Positions 48,221-58,915 of a stretch of DNA of 64,000 nt are shown one piece after another. Position 1 is the stretch's first letter, and each line of letters opens with the position of its first letter. The translations under genes were made by a program, and so were the position numbers. The DNA is from Cocos nucifera (taxonomy: Eukaryota; Streptophyta; Magnoliopsida; Arecales; Arecaceae). A model generated the notes under the pieces. That model searched no databases. It was not told the origin of the DNA and saw only the letters and a program-made list of their open reading frames with translations. Location: assembly GCA_006176705.1 (NCBI GenBank), contig QRFJ01000483.1:62001-126000 (forward strand), given 5' to 3'.

Positions 48221-49075
48221 TACATGAAAAATTCTACATCCAATCCACTAGCATGAATCCTGGACACCCATAGACTGACCGGACCAAATTATAAGGATTG
48301 GCTCTAGAACTTCAAAATCATTTTGGGTTCCAAGAAGTTAACTCATGTACTGAACCAGAACCCTCCCACCATACGAGCTCGTCCATCCATTGAGCAGAGA
48401 GCGTCTCTAGATAAGTGGACTAACAATGATAACATGGCCAGATGCTACATGTTGGGCTCAATGTCTGATGAACTTTAGTGCCAACATGAAGATATCAAGA
48501 CTGCTCGTCAAATATTGGCTCACCTATAGGAGATGTTTGGTGAACAGAGTCACGCAGCCAAGTATCAAGTCACTAAACAACTGTTCAAGGCTAAGATGTG
48601 TGATGGGCAGTCAGTCCAAGATCATTATCTGATGATGATCAAGGACATGGAAGAGCTTGAGAAGCTCGGAGTGAGGTTGAACTTGGATCTATAGCATGAT
48701 ATAATTCTGCAATCCTTGATCGATGCATATGGGCAGTTCATAATGAACTACCATATGCATAAACTTTAAAACTCTCTGGCCGAACTTATGAACATGCTGG
48801 TCACCACTGAGCTTTCCATGAAAGGTTCTAAAGGCTCAGGGCTTACTATGGAATGGACTTCTTCCAAGAGAAAGTCTTTTGGAAAGAAGAAGAAGTCTAC
48901 AAAAAACAAAAGGTGGAAGGAGGATGGAAGAAAAAAGCAGAGCCGAAAAAGAAGGCCGCTGATAAAGAAAAGTATTTTCATTGCTACAATGACGGCCACT
49001 GAAAGCGGAACTGTCCTACTTACCTGGCCACCCTAAAGAAGGAGGCAGGTTTTTTGGAGGTATGCTCGTTATTGA
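48221..49075 (+). pseudogene. P3 gag (broken)
   Basis: Blocks are THRLTGPNYKDWL (48268-48302), KKLTHVLNQNPPTI, RCYMLGSMSDEL (48440-48475, followed by a stop) and QEMFGEQSHAAKYQVTKQLFKAKM (48530-48597). The basic stretch before the knuckle is at 48880-48960. The knuckle at 48973-49015 reads YFHCYNDGH, then a stop at the position of Trp, then KRNCP. As in the other two copies the first Cys is Tyr. Confidence 0.86.
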
Positions 49076-50400
49076 GTCTAACCTTACGGTTTCTTCTGCA
49101 TCTAGTTGGGTGCTTGACTCTGATTCTAGTGCTCAGTTGTGCACTTGTATGTAGGGTCTTGAGGATTGCAGGAGGCTGAGGGATGGTGAGACGATCCTGC
49201 GCGTTGAAAATGGAGTAAGAGTTGCTACCGTGGCCGTGAGAACATATCCTCTTCGACTACCATCTGGTTTAGACTTCGTGTTAAAAGACTGTTATTATGT
49301 GCCTGCAGCAAGCAGGAATTTGATTTCTATTTCTTGCCTTGCATTAGAAGGCTATGTAATTAGTTTTCTTAAGGACCATTATAACATTCTTTATGAAAGA
49401 AATAAAATTGCTAGTGGTTTCCTTATTAACGGTCTTTATCAGTTACATGTTGATGTATCTATTTTTAATTTCAAGCAAAATGTGAATGCCATAAAATCAA
49501 AATGAGCTAGGAATAGTCCAAATGATAGGTATCTATGGCACCTAAGATTAGGTCATATAGCAAAAGATAGGGTTAACAAATTGGAAAAAATCGAGCTATT
49601 GAGTCCGTTGACTTTCGAGTCATATCCAATTTGTAAATCCTATCTTCATGGCAAAATGACTAAGCTCCCTTTTATAGGACATGGGAAAAGGGCCACAGAT
49701 CTTTTTGCTCTAGTACATACTGATGTGTGCGGTCCATTTGATGTGCCGGCTAGAGGCAACCTAGTCTACTTCATAACCTTTATCGATGATTTATCTAGGT
49801 ATGGGTATGTGTATCTTATAAGACACAAGTCTGAAGCCTTTGAAAAGTTTAAGGAGTTCAGACATGAAGTAGAAAAGCAAACTGAAAAACCCATTAAGGT
49901 TCTTCGATCAGATCGAGGAGGTGAATACCTTAGTCGGGAATTCTTGGACTTTCTCAAAAAAAATGGCATAGTCTCTCAATGGACTCCACCTGGAATACCT
50001 CAACTCAACGGGATTTCAGAATGGAGGAATCGGACCCTATTAAATATGGTTTGATCCATGATGAGCTTCACAAACCTTCCTAATTTTTTTTGGGGATACT
50101 GTTTGTTAACTGCTATATACTTACTGAATAGGATTTCCTCTAAAACCGTTCCTACCACACCGTATGAGATATGGCATGGTAAGAAATCAGATCTGAGTCA
50201 TCTCAAAATTTGGGGTGCTCCTGCTCAAGTCAAAAGACAACAAGCGAACAAGTTAGACTTTAGATCCTTTAGAGCTCGATTCATAGGATATCCTAAAGAG
50301 TCATTAGGATATTATTTCTACATTCTAGAAGATCATAATGTGATTGTGAGTCGACATGCCATCTTTCTTGAAAAATAATTTATTCAAGATAGCGGCATTG
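49076..50400 (+). pseudogene. P3 protease and integrase (broken)
   Basis: The protease signature reads WVLDSDSSAQLC (about 49107-49142), D-S-D in place of D-S-G. From 49230, YPLRLPSGLDFVLKDCYYVPAASRN and DVSIFNFKQNVNAIKSK. The integrase zinc region HLRLGHIAKDRVNKLEKIELL is at 49540-49600, and one of its Cys is now Tyr (ICKSYLHGKM). The core is open from 49581 to 50054: VHTDVCGPF, FIDDLSRYGYVYL, VLRSDRGGEYLS and PQLNGISEWRNRTLL, so the D, D, E positions are all present. C-terminal block KRQQANKLDFRSFRARFIGYP at 50230-50305. Confidence 0.91.
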
Positions 50401-52172
50401 ACAAGCTGATCAAGCTCGAAGAGAAAGTCTCACAAGAGCAATGAGCTAAGGACTATATGGAACCAAATTAGGTTAAGCCAATCCATGCACTACCTCCTCC
50501 ACCTCGTAGATCGGAAAGAATTTCTCGTCTTCTTGAGAGGTACTTAGGTACTATTGTAGAGGATGTAGAGAAAATGTTCCTAGTAGGTAATAGGGTTCAT
50601 AGTGATGATCCCAAAACCTATAACAAGGCAATATCAGATATCGACTCTGAGAAATGATTAGAGGCAATGAAGTCAGAAATCGACTCGATGCACTCAAACC
50701 AAGTCTGGACCTTGGTAGATCCACTAGAAGGTATAATACCTATTGGGTGTAAATGGATCTACAAGAGAAAGATTGGTGCAAATGGGAATGTAGAGACATT
50801 CAAAGCTAGATTAGTAGCAAAAGGTTATAGTAAATGCGAAGGCATTGACTATCAGGATACCTTTTCGTCAGTAGCCATGCTAAAATTCATTCACACTTTG
50901 CTTGCTGTTGCAGCCTATTTCGATTACGAAATTAGGCAAATGGATGTAATAATGGCATTCTTAAATGGATATCTTGAGGAAAATATCCATATGGAATAGC
51001 CACTAGGTTTCACATCCAGTGATGATGATCAGAAGGTTTGCAAGCTGCAAAGATCCATATATGGACTTAAGCAAGCATCTTAGAGTTGGAATACTCATTT
51101 CAATGATGTGATCAAAATATTTGATTTCATCAAGAATGAGGAGCCATGTATCTTCAAAAAGGTTAGTGGGAGTGTTGTTGTCTTTCTCGTATTGTACGTG
51201 GATGACATCCTCCTTATTGGGAATGATATTCCCATGTTGACCACGGTTAAAATGTGGTTATCTAAAGAATTTTCCATGAAAGACCTAGGAGAAGCATCCT
51301 TTATTCTAAAAATTAAGGTCTATAGAGATAGACCAAATAGGATGCTAGGACTTTCATAGAAGATGTACATAGAGGAAGTGCTAAAGAGGTTTAGAATGGA
51401 AAACTCTAAGAGGGGTTTAGTACCCTTCAAACATGGCATTCATCTTTCTAAGAAGATGTGCCCTAGCACACCTGAGGAAATAGAATGCATGAGCAAGATC
51501 CCTTATGCCTCAGCAATAGGGAGCCTCATGTATGCCATATTATGTACACAACCTGATATAGCCCATACCGTGAGTGTCACGAGTAGATATCAGTCGAAAC
51601 TAGGTGAAGAACACTGGACTTCTGTGAAATATGTCCTTAAGTACTTAAGAAAAACTAAAGATATGTTGTTGGTCTTTGGTAATGGAGAACTCAAAGTCCA
51701 GGGGTATACAGACTCGGACTTTATGTCGGATGTAGATGATCGAAAGTCAACATCTGAGAGTCTGTTTGTGTGCAATGGTGGAGCTGTCAGTTGGAAAAGT
51801 TCCAAGTAGATAGTGACAGCAGATTCCACCATGGAAGCAGAATACATTGCTATGTCAGAAGTTGCAAAAGAGGCATTCTGGTACAAAAGTTTGCCATAGA
51901 GATCGGAGTGATGCCATCAGATGCCATTCCTTTGTACTGTGATAACAATGGCGTCATGGCCCTTGCTAAGGAGCTGAGGTCTCACCAAAAATCTAAGCAC
52001 ATCGAGTGGCGATACCACCTAATCTGCGATTACCTCGAGAAGGGTTATGTTGAGGTCAAAAGAGTCGACTCCGCAGGTAATGTAGTGGACTCGCTTACAA
52101 AGCCATTGGGCCAGCAGAAGATCGAAGCCCACCTTGAGAAGATGGGACTTAGATTTGTAGCCAATTAGCTTT
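50401..52172 (+). pseudogene. P3 reverse transcriptase-RNase H (broken)
   Basis: A linker (50400-50660) is followed by MKSEIDSMHSNQVWTLVD, GCKWIYKRKIGANGNVETFK, ARLVAKGYSKCEGIDYQDTF (50667-50999) and MDVIMAFLNGYLEENIHME, then a stop. YVDD is at 51195-51206. A stop at about 51357 is followed by 51363-51809 (VLKRFRMENSKRG, HLSKKMCPSTPEE, SRYQSKLGEEHW, DSDFMSDVDDRKSTS). RNase H continues through CDNNGVMALAKELRSHQKSKHIEWRY to MGLRFVAN (52168). Four stops and one shift separate it from a full frame. Reverse transcriptase catalytic Asp residues are intact. Confidence 0.93.
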
Positions 52173-52174
52173 TG

Positions 52175-52188
52175 GTCAAGTGAGAGTT
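52175..52188 (+). other. Polypurine tract of P3
   Basis: GTCAAGTGAGAGTT immediately before TGTTAGATATCT, with one change from the copy at 32314. Confidence 0.7.
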
Positions 52189-54460
52189 TGTTAGATATCT
52201 ATGCCGTAGAAGTCAGAATTGGCTGGCACTTATAATACACTTCGAGGAACAAAATTATAATTTTGACTATAAATAATAAAATGGATTATTTTCTATCACA
52301 TGTGTGTATTTAGTATCTGTGATACATCCCTTGAGTTAATGGTGATGATAATTCTTATTTTCAAGAGTTGAAAATTTAAAACAAGAATTTTTATTATTAA
52401 CTTATAAAATTCTCCTGACCATAGGATCATCATGAGGATGGTGATTGATCCAGATGGTTAGTGTATAATCGCTTCTTTATAGTAGATGAGTCTTGAGTCT
52501 ACGGTATAGAGACACCGGAGCGAGAGTACAAATACTCATTAGAGAACGAGGACACTAAGCATGACCACCTCGAGTAGTCATAAGGAAGTCTACCTTCTCG
52601 TCGATGATTGACTGGATGCTGCAGTGGTGTGTCTGGTTCTTTGACCTGAGGTACATCAGCAGTTCACCTTGAGGGTGTTATAGTTTGACTACACCATGAC
52701 TTGATCTCCAAGCCATTTGGAACCCTGTGGTATATGTTGGCTATAGCATGTTCATTGTAGGAATTAGATTGCACCAAGATGGAATCTACCTACCTCGGTG
52801 GATAAGGAGCAGCCCTATGATGATCATGAGAATCAAGTCCATAAGCCCATGGCCATGATAGAGAGTGAAATAATAGAAAGAGTTTTTATTAAGGTTTTCA
52901 CATCGAACTTGAATCGAATGATTAAATCATATGATAGAAATTAGGGTTTGACGAGTTCACCTTAATCCTAATCTGATCGGGGCTCAAGATAGAATAACAT
53001 AATCATACAAGTAACTGCACTGAGAGGTTCATTTTTAATTTTGATGGATTACCATCATATACTGCTAGGTGTCATTGGTGGATTTTGAGAGCAATTAGAA
53101 TGATTTGGATGATCGATCATTCCAATTGTCTGAATCAGAAGAGTTTTGATTCATCGAAAGGAGTTTCGATGATATCCATGATGGAGATCACAACATATCA
53201 CATTATCATACAAAACTAATCTAACTGAATCACACAAATAAGGGTTTGGATCTGGATATCATCAATTGAACTAATCCAGTTCAATTGATTTGAATTAGAT
53301 TCAATTAGGTTCAAGGAAATCGTGTTAGCACACGATTGAACCTAACATTCTCCTTTTTCTATTATAAAAATTATCTCGATAGAGACAAATGAGTTTGTGC
53401 TCACTCAGGTACCTTTACCTTGTATGATTGGAGCTTGTCCAGGTCAGAGAAAGGGTTGTCTTGATTTATGAGATAAATTTGAGATAACACCTGCCATTTT
53501 TCGTCACCTGCTAATTCTTATCCTTTGACTTTGGTTAAATGTTGACCTTTGACCCTTGGACATCTGACCATGTGTCATACACTGATTGGAGAGCAAATAG
53601 AAAATTATCCCGTTACTGGATTTTGGAAAGGAGGGGGTGCACGCCTAGGATGGCATGCGCCCATGGATAGGGACACCTGGAGTCCCATACAGATGGGACT
53701 CCAGGTTGCTTCTTGGATTCAAACTAGGTGACCCTCACCTATAGACATTGACCAATCTTAGGCACCACCTTAGGATGAATCTATAGGTCTTTCATCTGAT
53801 TGGATCAGGTGATGTCATCCCACCAATCAGATTTAGATCTGATTGCAGGAAGCAACGTGATTGGCTAGGGTGATGTGGCACTGCATGGCGTAGCAGGGTC
53901 TATATAAAGACTTATCTGTGCCCATTTTTTTAAGAGTTCCTCTTAGCCCATGCCCCAAGGCCACTTCTCTCCCTCCTCCATGCCACCTCTCTCTCCTCTC
54001 CACACCCAAGGCAATTGGGCTTCAGATTAGTGTGAGTTAGGCAAGAAAAGGCTAACGAAAAAGGAAGAAGGCAGCACTGTTGCAGAGACGACGAGCGATC
54101 TTCAGAATGAGTTTTGAAGATCCTTCAAATTAGATCCAAATCTAATTTTTGGAGAAAAGAAAGAGAAAGAGAAGATCTCTAGATCCAATCTGAGTGGATA
54201 TTGGTAGAGGCCAGGCACTTGCGTGGCTAGATCCAGAACCTCAGGCAATCAGCAGATCATCAATGAATAATCAGATTACCCAAAATCAAGGTAAAATTAA
54301 TTTAGATTTATTTTAATTTAATTTTATTATTTATCAGATCATAAAATTAGATCTGAAAAGTGTGAGATCTGATCTAGATCTAAGAGGTGATTTTGAAATA
54401 TGCCTCTCAATCCAATCAGATTTAAACGAACCTGACCCAAAAAATCAGGATTTTCCCTTC
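52189..54460 (+). repeat. 3' LTR of P3 (2272 bases)
   Basis: TGTTAGATATCTATGCC to TTTTCCCTTC. Colinear with the 5' LTR but with many substitutions between the two, so the insertion is not recent. TATA box at 53901. Confidence 0.92.
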
Positions 54461-54947
54461 TTATGTATCTCATACCTAAAATCTGATCTAAATATAATCA
54501 AATATATCACATATATTCATTAAAGATTAGATCTATTAACATGCATCTCATGTAATTTTTAGATCTAACAAATATATATCTCATGCAATTTTTAGATCTA
54601 TCAATATACATAAACCTAGGGTTTAGGATCTAGGATTTTCCACAAAAAAAAGGTCTCTCTTTTCGCAGTTTTTCTTCTTGATTTATACAGGCACCCCTTC
54701 CACCATAGTCCTCTATGGTGGGACGACCTTTACTGTGGATCTCGAAGAGTACTAGACTACTCAGATTTAAATTTACAAATACACATATCATATATGCATA
54801 ATGAGAGTACAAACATCTCATGTATAGCCTAGATCTAATACATCACATGTATTTTAAATTAGATCTAATCTAATTTCTAAATCTAATTTTCAGATCTAAA
54901 GATTTAATTTTTGGATCTTAGTCTAATGCATTTGAAATTAAAACTAT
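54461..54947 (-). repeat. Host copia H leader, primer-proximal part
   Basis: On the minus strand it matches the start of the leaders at 26545 and 46387 (TATGAGATACAT and AGTCTAGT blocks). A worn stem-loop equivalent with GTCGTCCCACCATAG and CTATGGTGG arms lies at 54695-54725. Continues at 44101. Confidence 0.78.
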
Positions 54948-54960
54948 GGCTCTGATACCA
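54948..54960 (-). other. Primer binding site of host copia H
   Basis: The minus strand reads TGGTATCAGAGCC, a perfect initiator Met tRNA type site, two bases from the LTR end (CCTTCA). Confidence 0.85.
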
Positions 54961-54962
54961 CT

Positions 54963-56857
54963 TGAAGGATGTCGCACATCTAAGAACATGCATGCAGAAA
55001 TCAACACATGCAAATTGTTAACTGTTAAAAATCATAAACATAGCAGAATAAAAATTTGATCTAGATTAAATGCTTTAATCTAACTAACATACATGAAGTA
55101 AATCTAATCTACATGCAACAAGATCGATCACATGCATTAGTAAGATGTTGATATTAAAAATCAGATTTAGATCAAAAATAAAAAGTCAGAGATCAAATCT
55201 CCATACCTTTTCATGAGCTGAAGATCTCCGCTGCTGATGATCATAGTAATTTGATGGGGTTCCTGTAGAGTCGCATATGCATCTAGCCTCTATGGGTATA
55301 CACACGAAACCTTTGATCTAATCAGAGGCCTGCATCTTCACCGAGGTGCTAGCTCTCTTGCAGAAGATGCCTCATGATGGTTGATTTGGTTCCTTCTTCA
55401 TCTCTCTTAGACTTTCTCATATCTTGAAAAGGCACATGAGGAAGATCAGGAGGAAGAGGAGGAAGAAACCCTCTCTTTTCTCTTCCTAAAAACCCACACA
55501 CCAAGGAGGAAGATATGAGGAAGGAGAAATTAGGAGAACCCTTCTCTTTATTTTTCTTTCTTCTTATCTTTCTTCTCTCAAAAACCCCATGCTTAAGATG
55601 AAGGACCCATTCCCCTCTCCACTCTTTCTCACATAAAGAGAATAGCCAATGTCCACGCTCTTTTTTGATTTGTTTTTGCACTACAACCATCTTTTCCACA
55701 CCCATCTAATCCCTTTTTTTATGGCATCAAAGAAAAAAATAAGGACTCTTATCTCGTAAGTGTTTGGTTCAATTCAAACTCCTTTGAAATGATATCCTCC
55801 TTATCTAATAGATGGGCATTACAAATGGGACATGGAGAGGGTTGGCGAGTGGAATGATTTCATGCAAAAATCAGAGAAGGGGCACACATGAGAAGGGTAG
55901 GCGTGAAGGATCTTTGGCGGCCAAGGGAGAGAGAGTGCTAGTCCTTGTGGGCTCTCTCTTGGTGCTTGGATCAAGCCCTATTCAAATCCCATTTGAGTAA
56001 GGTTTAGTTGCACCTAATTTGAGGAGAATTCTTAGTCCAAATAGGAACCCAAACCGTCTTGGTTAGATCCTAATTCAATTAGAAATTAGGCCAAATCCAA
56101 ATTCTAATTAAACAAGAAATTGATCTCGCTCATGATTGGGTTATCTTATAATCTAATTAAGCTTGATCTAATAAAATCCAAACCAATCTAAATTAAATCT
56201 AATTCAATTGACTTGATTTCAGCCCAATTGCTTAATCAAATTGAGTAAATTAACAATCAAATTGCTAATTAATCCTCCTATAATTTACTAACTCTTAGGG
56301 AATTAGTTTATTGCAACTTTTGCATTGGATCAATCATCAATCAAATTGATAATTAGATCCCTCTATGATTTATAATCATATTAAACATCTAATTGGATAA
56401 AGACCTATTTTATGTGTGATCCCAAGGTTTAATTCAATCTAGAGTAGGATATATTATGATCTCTATCAACAATATCATTGAATCTTTTTTTAATGGACTA
56501 GAACTCTTTCTAATTCAACCAATTGAGAATTATTATTATCAAAATAATTTTCATTGGCCCTATAATCCTTCAGTGACACTTAGCAGTATGTAGTAGCAAC
56601 CTAGTAGAAATGAATAACGAACCTCTAGGTGTAGTTACTGTATGATTCGGTTCTTCTATCACAAGTCCCGATACTGTGTAGGTTAAGGATAACTCATCAA
56701 ATTTGATCATCTGTCATATGCTAGATTCAATTGACTCGAGTACATATGAAACCTTAGAAAAATTCTTTCCATCATTCACCTACCATGGCCATTGTCTTTA
56801 TGATTTAGTCTAATGAACTGCATAGGACCTCTCCCTATCTACCAGGGTCGATAGAAT
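54963..56857 (-). repeat. 5' LTR of host copia H (cut at its start)
   Basis: It ends next to the primer site and is colinear in reverse with the LTR family: the ACTGCTAAGTGTCACTG block at 56570-56590, CATTCACCTACCATGGCCAT at about 56773-56792 and the GATCGATAG equivalent at 56845. The first 600 bases, present in the 3' LTR at 18240-18842, are missing; the sequence switches at 56857 to a block of short inverted repeats. Several short frames here (for example 55349-55705) are not considered coding. Confidence 0.82.
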
Positions 56858-57425
56858 CACTGTTGTAGTCTAAAAAATTATTGCCATAGCCTATGACTGT
56901 GGTTTCACAACCACTATCACTATCACCATCACCGTAGATTTATGGCAGCAGTTATTGTAGTGATTACTACAATCGCTGCCATATACTAGGTATAGCAACA
57001 GTTCCTCAATCAGTGCTATAACCTTGTCTATTATAGCAGTTCCTCAACCGCTACTATAACCTTGTCTATCGTAGTAGTTCCTCAACTACTGCTATAGATA
57101 GGATATAGCAATGATTGAAAAATCACTGCTATAGATTGTATAGCAGCAATTTGAGAACCACTACTATAGCTATCTATAACAGTGATTATCCAACCGCTGC
57201 TATAGATTGTATGGCAGTGGTTTGAGAATCACCGCTATAGCTATCTACAGTAATGGTGATCCAACCACTGCTATATATTCTATAGTAGCGGTTGGATAAC
57301 TGCTGCTATATCATTAGTAGTAGCAATTTTTCAACCACTGCCATAGATTATGGCTATGGTTGGTATAGATCTATGGCAATGGTTGGCACAAGTATGGCAG
57401 CGGTTGTGCAACTGCTATCATAGAT
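56858..57425. mobile_element. CACTA-like terminal fragment with inverted subterminal repeats
   Basis: About 570 bases of alternating ATAGCAGCGGTT-like units and their complement AACCGCTGCTAT, roughly every 25-60 bases, starting at CACTGTTGTAG. Dense short inverted repeats of this type, next to a CACTA/G terminus, are characteristic of CACTA transposons. No transposase and no opposite terminus were found, and the first bases deviate from the usual CACTACAA. Another hairpin-rich MITE-type element is possible. Confidence 0.45.
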
Positions 57426-57705
57426 GATTAAATAATAAAAAATATTATAAATTTATCATTTTTTATTCTTTTTTATCTAATAGACATAGTTCAATATATA
57501 ATTATTCAAATTAAAACTTGAAATAACTATATATTTCATATAAAACTCAATAATAATGTAGGAATATATCTCAAATACTCAAATTATATTATTGATCAAA
57601 TTATATTATAATATTTTTAAATAAAAATAAAATACATCAAAAATCTACTAAATTAAAATCCTCCTCTCCAAGCAAGATTGGGAGGGGCCATAGTTGAAGA
57701 AAAAT
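57426..57705. other. AT-rich spacer, nothing recognised
   Basis: Roughly 80 percent AT by eye up to 57650, then a short GC-richer stretch (TCCTCTCCAAGC). No coding or terminal motif found. It could be interior sequence of the CACTA-like element. Confidence 0.5.
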
Positions 57706-57957
57706 CTCATTTTCCACCGTAGGATCGTGTAGATCTGATAAGATATAGGGTGGACCTTTTTTAAAAAATTTTGAACAATTCAATCAGATCTAAGAGTTCT
57801 TAGATCTGATAATAATAATCTAATATTAAAAATTAAAAATAAAATTAAATTAGATTTAATTTCTTATCTTATTTGGATAAGTTCTAGTTGCTCCGAAAAT
57901 CCACCATGATTCTGTTCATCAAAATCAAAAGTGCAAAATGATTTATGATCCCCATCT
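57706..57957 (-). repeat. Copia LTR end fragment (minus strand), split by G2
   Basis: Minus strand: AGATCTGATTGAATTG and GGTGGAAAATGAGATTTTTCTTCAAC correspond to the U5 end of the copia LTR family (compare 3600-3668 and 26460-26530). It is interrupted at 57957 by the gypsy LTR and appears to resume at 62660. Confidence 0.55.
57953..57957. repeat. Probable target site duplication of G2 (left)
   Basis: CATCT directly before TGATGCGGG; CATCT occurs again at 62655-62659 right after the shortened 3' LTR. Confidence 0.55.
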
Positions 57958-58846
57958 TGATGCGGGAGCATCCGAGACTACTGATCAATCCTTAAGTCCT
58001 GAGCAGATTCCTTCGGCAAAACAAACACTATCGGTACTTATTCATGCCAAGACTAACTTCGGTTACAACTTGCTTCGATGGGTTAAGGAATGATGATACC
58101 AATATCAAAATTCGTTGCTGATCGATGATATATCAAAGGGGAGTTATTCAGGATAAGTTCCATAGTGATTTAATGCTCTTTGGAAGTAGATATTTGCTAG
58201 TTATTGTTGGTGGACGAATTTTGAAGGCTGAAGAGATAAGACTCCTAGTCCCCATGTCATTTATTGCATTCCCTAGTTCCTAGACCTTTAATGCTATTTC
58301 AGTTTTGTTTAGTCTTTAATGTTTGGGTAGTTCCCATGTTGTTTTCAATTCTGAGTCTAATATCTATATAATGAGACATATTCTCATTTTGTAATCAGAC
58401 TGGTTGAATGAATGAAAATTCCTCTTTGTGAGTTGAATTATTATCTCGATTCTTTATCCAACGTCGTTGGTGGTGAATCAAACAGTTCTTTATCCTTGGC
58501 CGGTGGAATTTCCTTTAAGCCTTGGTGGTGAACTGCAACTATCTCGGTCCTTTATCCTTGGCTGGTGGCTTGTGCCTTTAGGCTTAGGTGATAAACCTTC
58601 CATATCCTCGAGTTACACACATCCCCACAAACACAGTGCCTCGTCCACTTCCTCCCAGAATCGCTCACTCCACAGAGCTTATTTGTGGAAACTCAAAACA
58701 CGAAAGTTGTAGATCTACGAGTCCTTGATCTGTGACTTTTGGAATCGGGTCAATCCGACCTGTATTGAGGAAGTTACGCCCATTTTTCCGAAAATCGCGC
58801 AATCCTGAAATTTTCTGTTCGGAGTCACTCGCCCACGCACGCATCA
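57958..58846 (+). repeat. 5' LTR of G2 (889 bases)
   Basis: TGATGCGGGAGCATCC to CGCACGCATCA. Contains the TATA box at 58365 and repeated TTTATCC/TTGGYGGTG blocks at 58455-58590 (three degenerate copies of a 55-60-base unit). Confidence 0.93.
58365..58372 (+). promoter_or_regulatory. TATA box in LTR of G2
   Basis: TATATAAT in ATCTATATAATGAG, the likely core promoter. A GAATGAATGAAAATTCC stretch 45 bases on may hold the R/polyadenylation region. Confidence 0.65.
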
Positions 58847-58849
58847 AGT

Positions 58850-58863
58850 TGGTATCAGAGCTC
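58850..58863 (+). other. Primer binding site of G2
   Basis: TGGTATCAGAGCTC, a perfect match to the initiator Met tRNA type, three bases after the LTR. Confidence 0.88.
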
Positions 58864-58915
58864 AAGGTTGAACTTATCTTGAGTGATTCCTTTGTAATGT
58901 TATCTTCTACTTATC

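Larger units (their letters stand above)
44102..54460 (+). mobile_element. Element P3: full-length Angela-like copia (decayed)
   Basis: A 10.4-kb plus-strand element with both LTRs (44102-46372 and 52189-54460), primer site, leader, gag, protease, integrase, reverse transcriptase, RNase H and polypurine tract, inserted in the leader of H. It is the same family as the 20-34 kb array and F. The reading frame is interrupted mainly by stops from substitutions and a few indels. Confidence 0.94.

Noticed and set aside
55349..55705. A 118-codon minus-strand frame
   Set aside because: It lies in the R/U5 area of the 5' LTR of H, is low-complexity (Lys/Glu/Arg rich) and mirrors the pyrimidine-rich tract of the LTR; no homologue recognised.
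56890..57420. Possible CRISPR-like or satellite array
   Set aside because: Units are inverted rather than direct, unequal in spacing and imperfect; the context is a plant genome. CACTA-type subterminal repeats fit better.
58467..58712. An 81-codon frame in the 5' LTR of G2
   Set aside because: It covers three degenerate copies of a repeated LTR block, precedes the primer site and has no counterpart in the 3' LTR.
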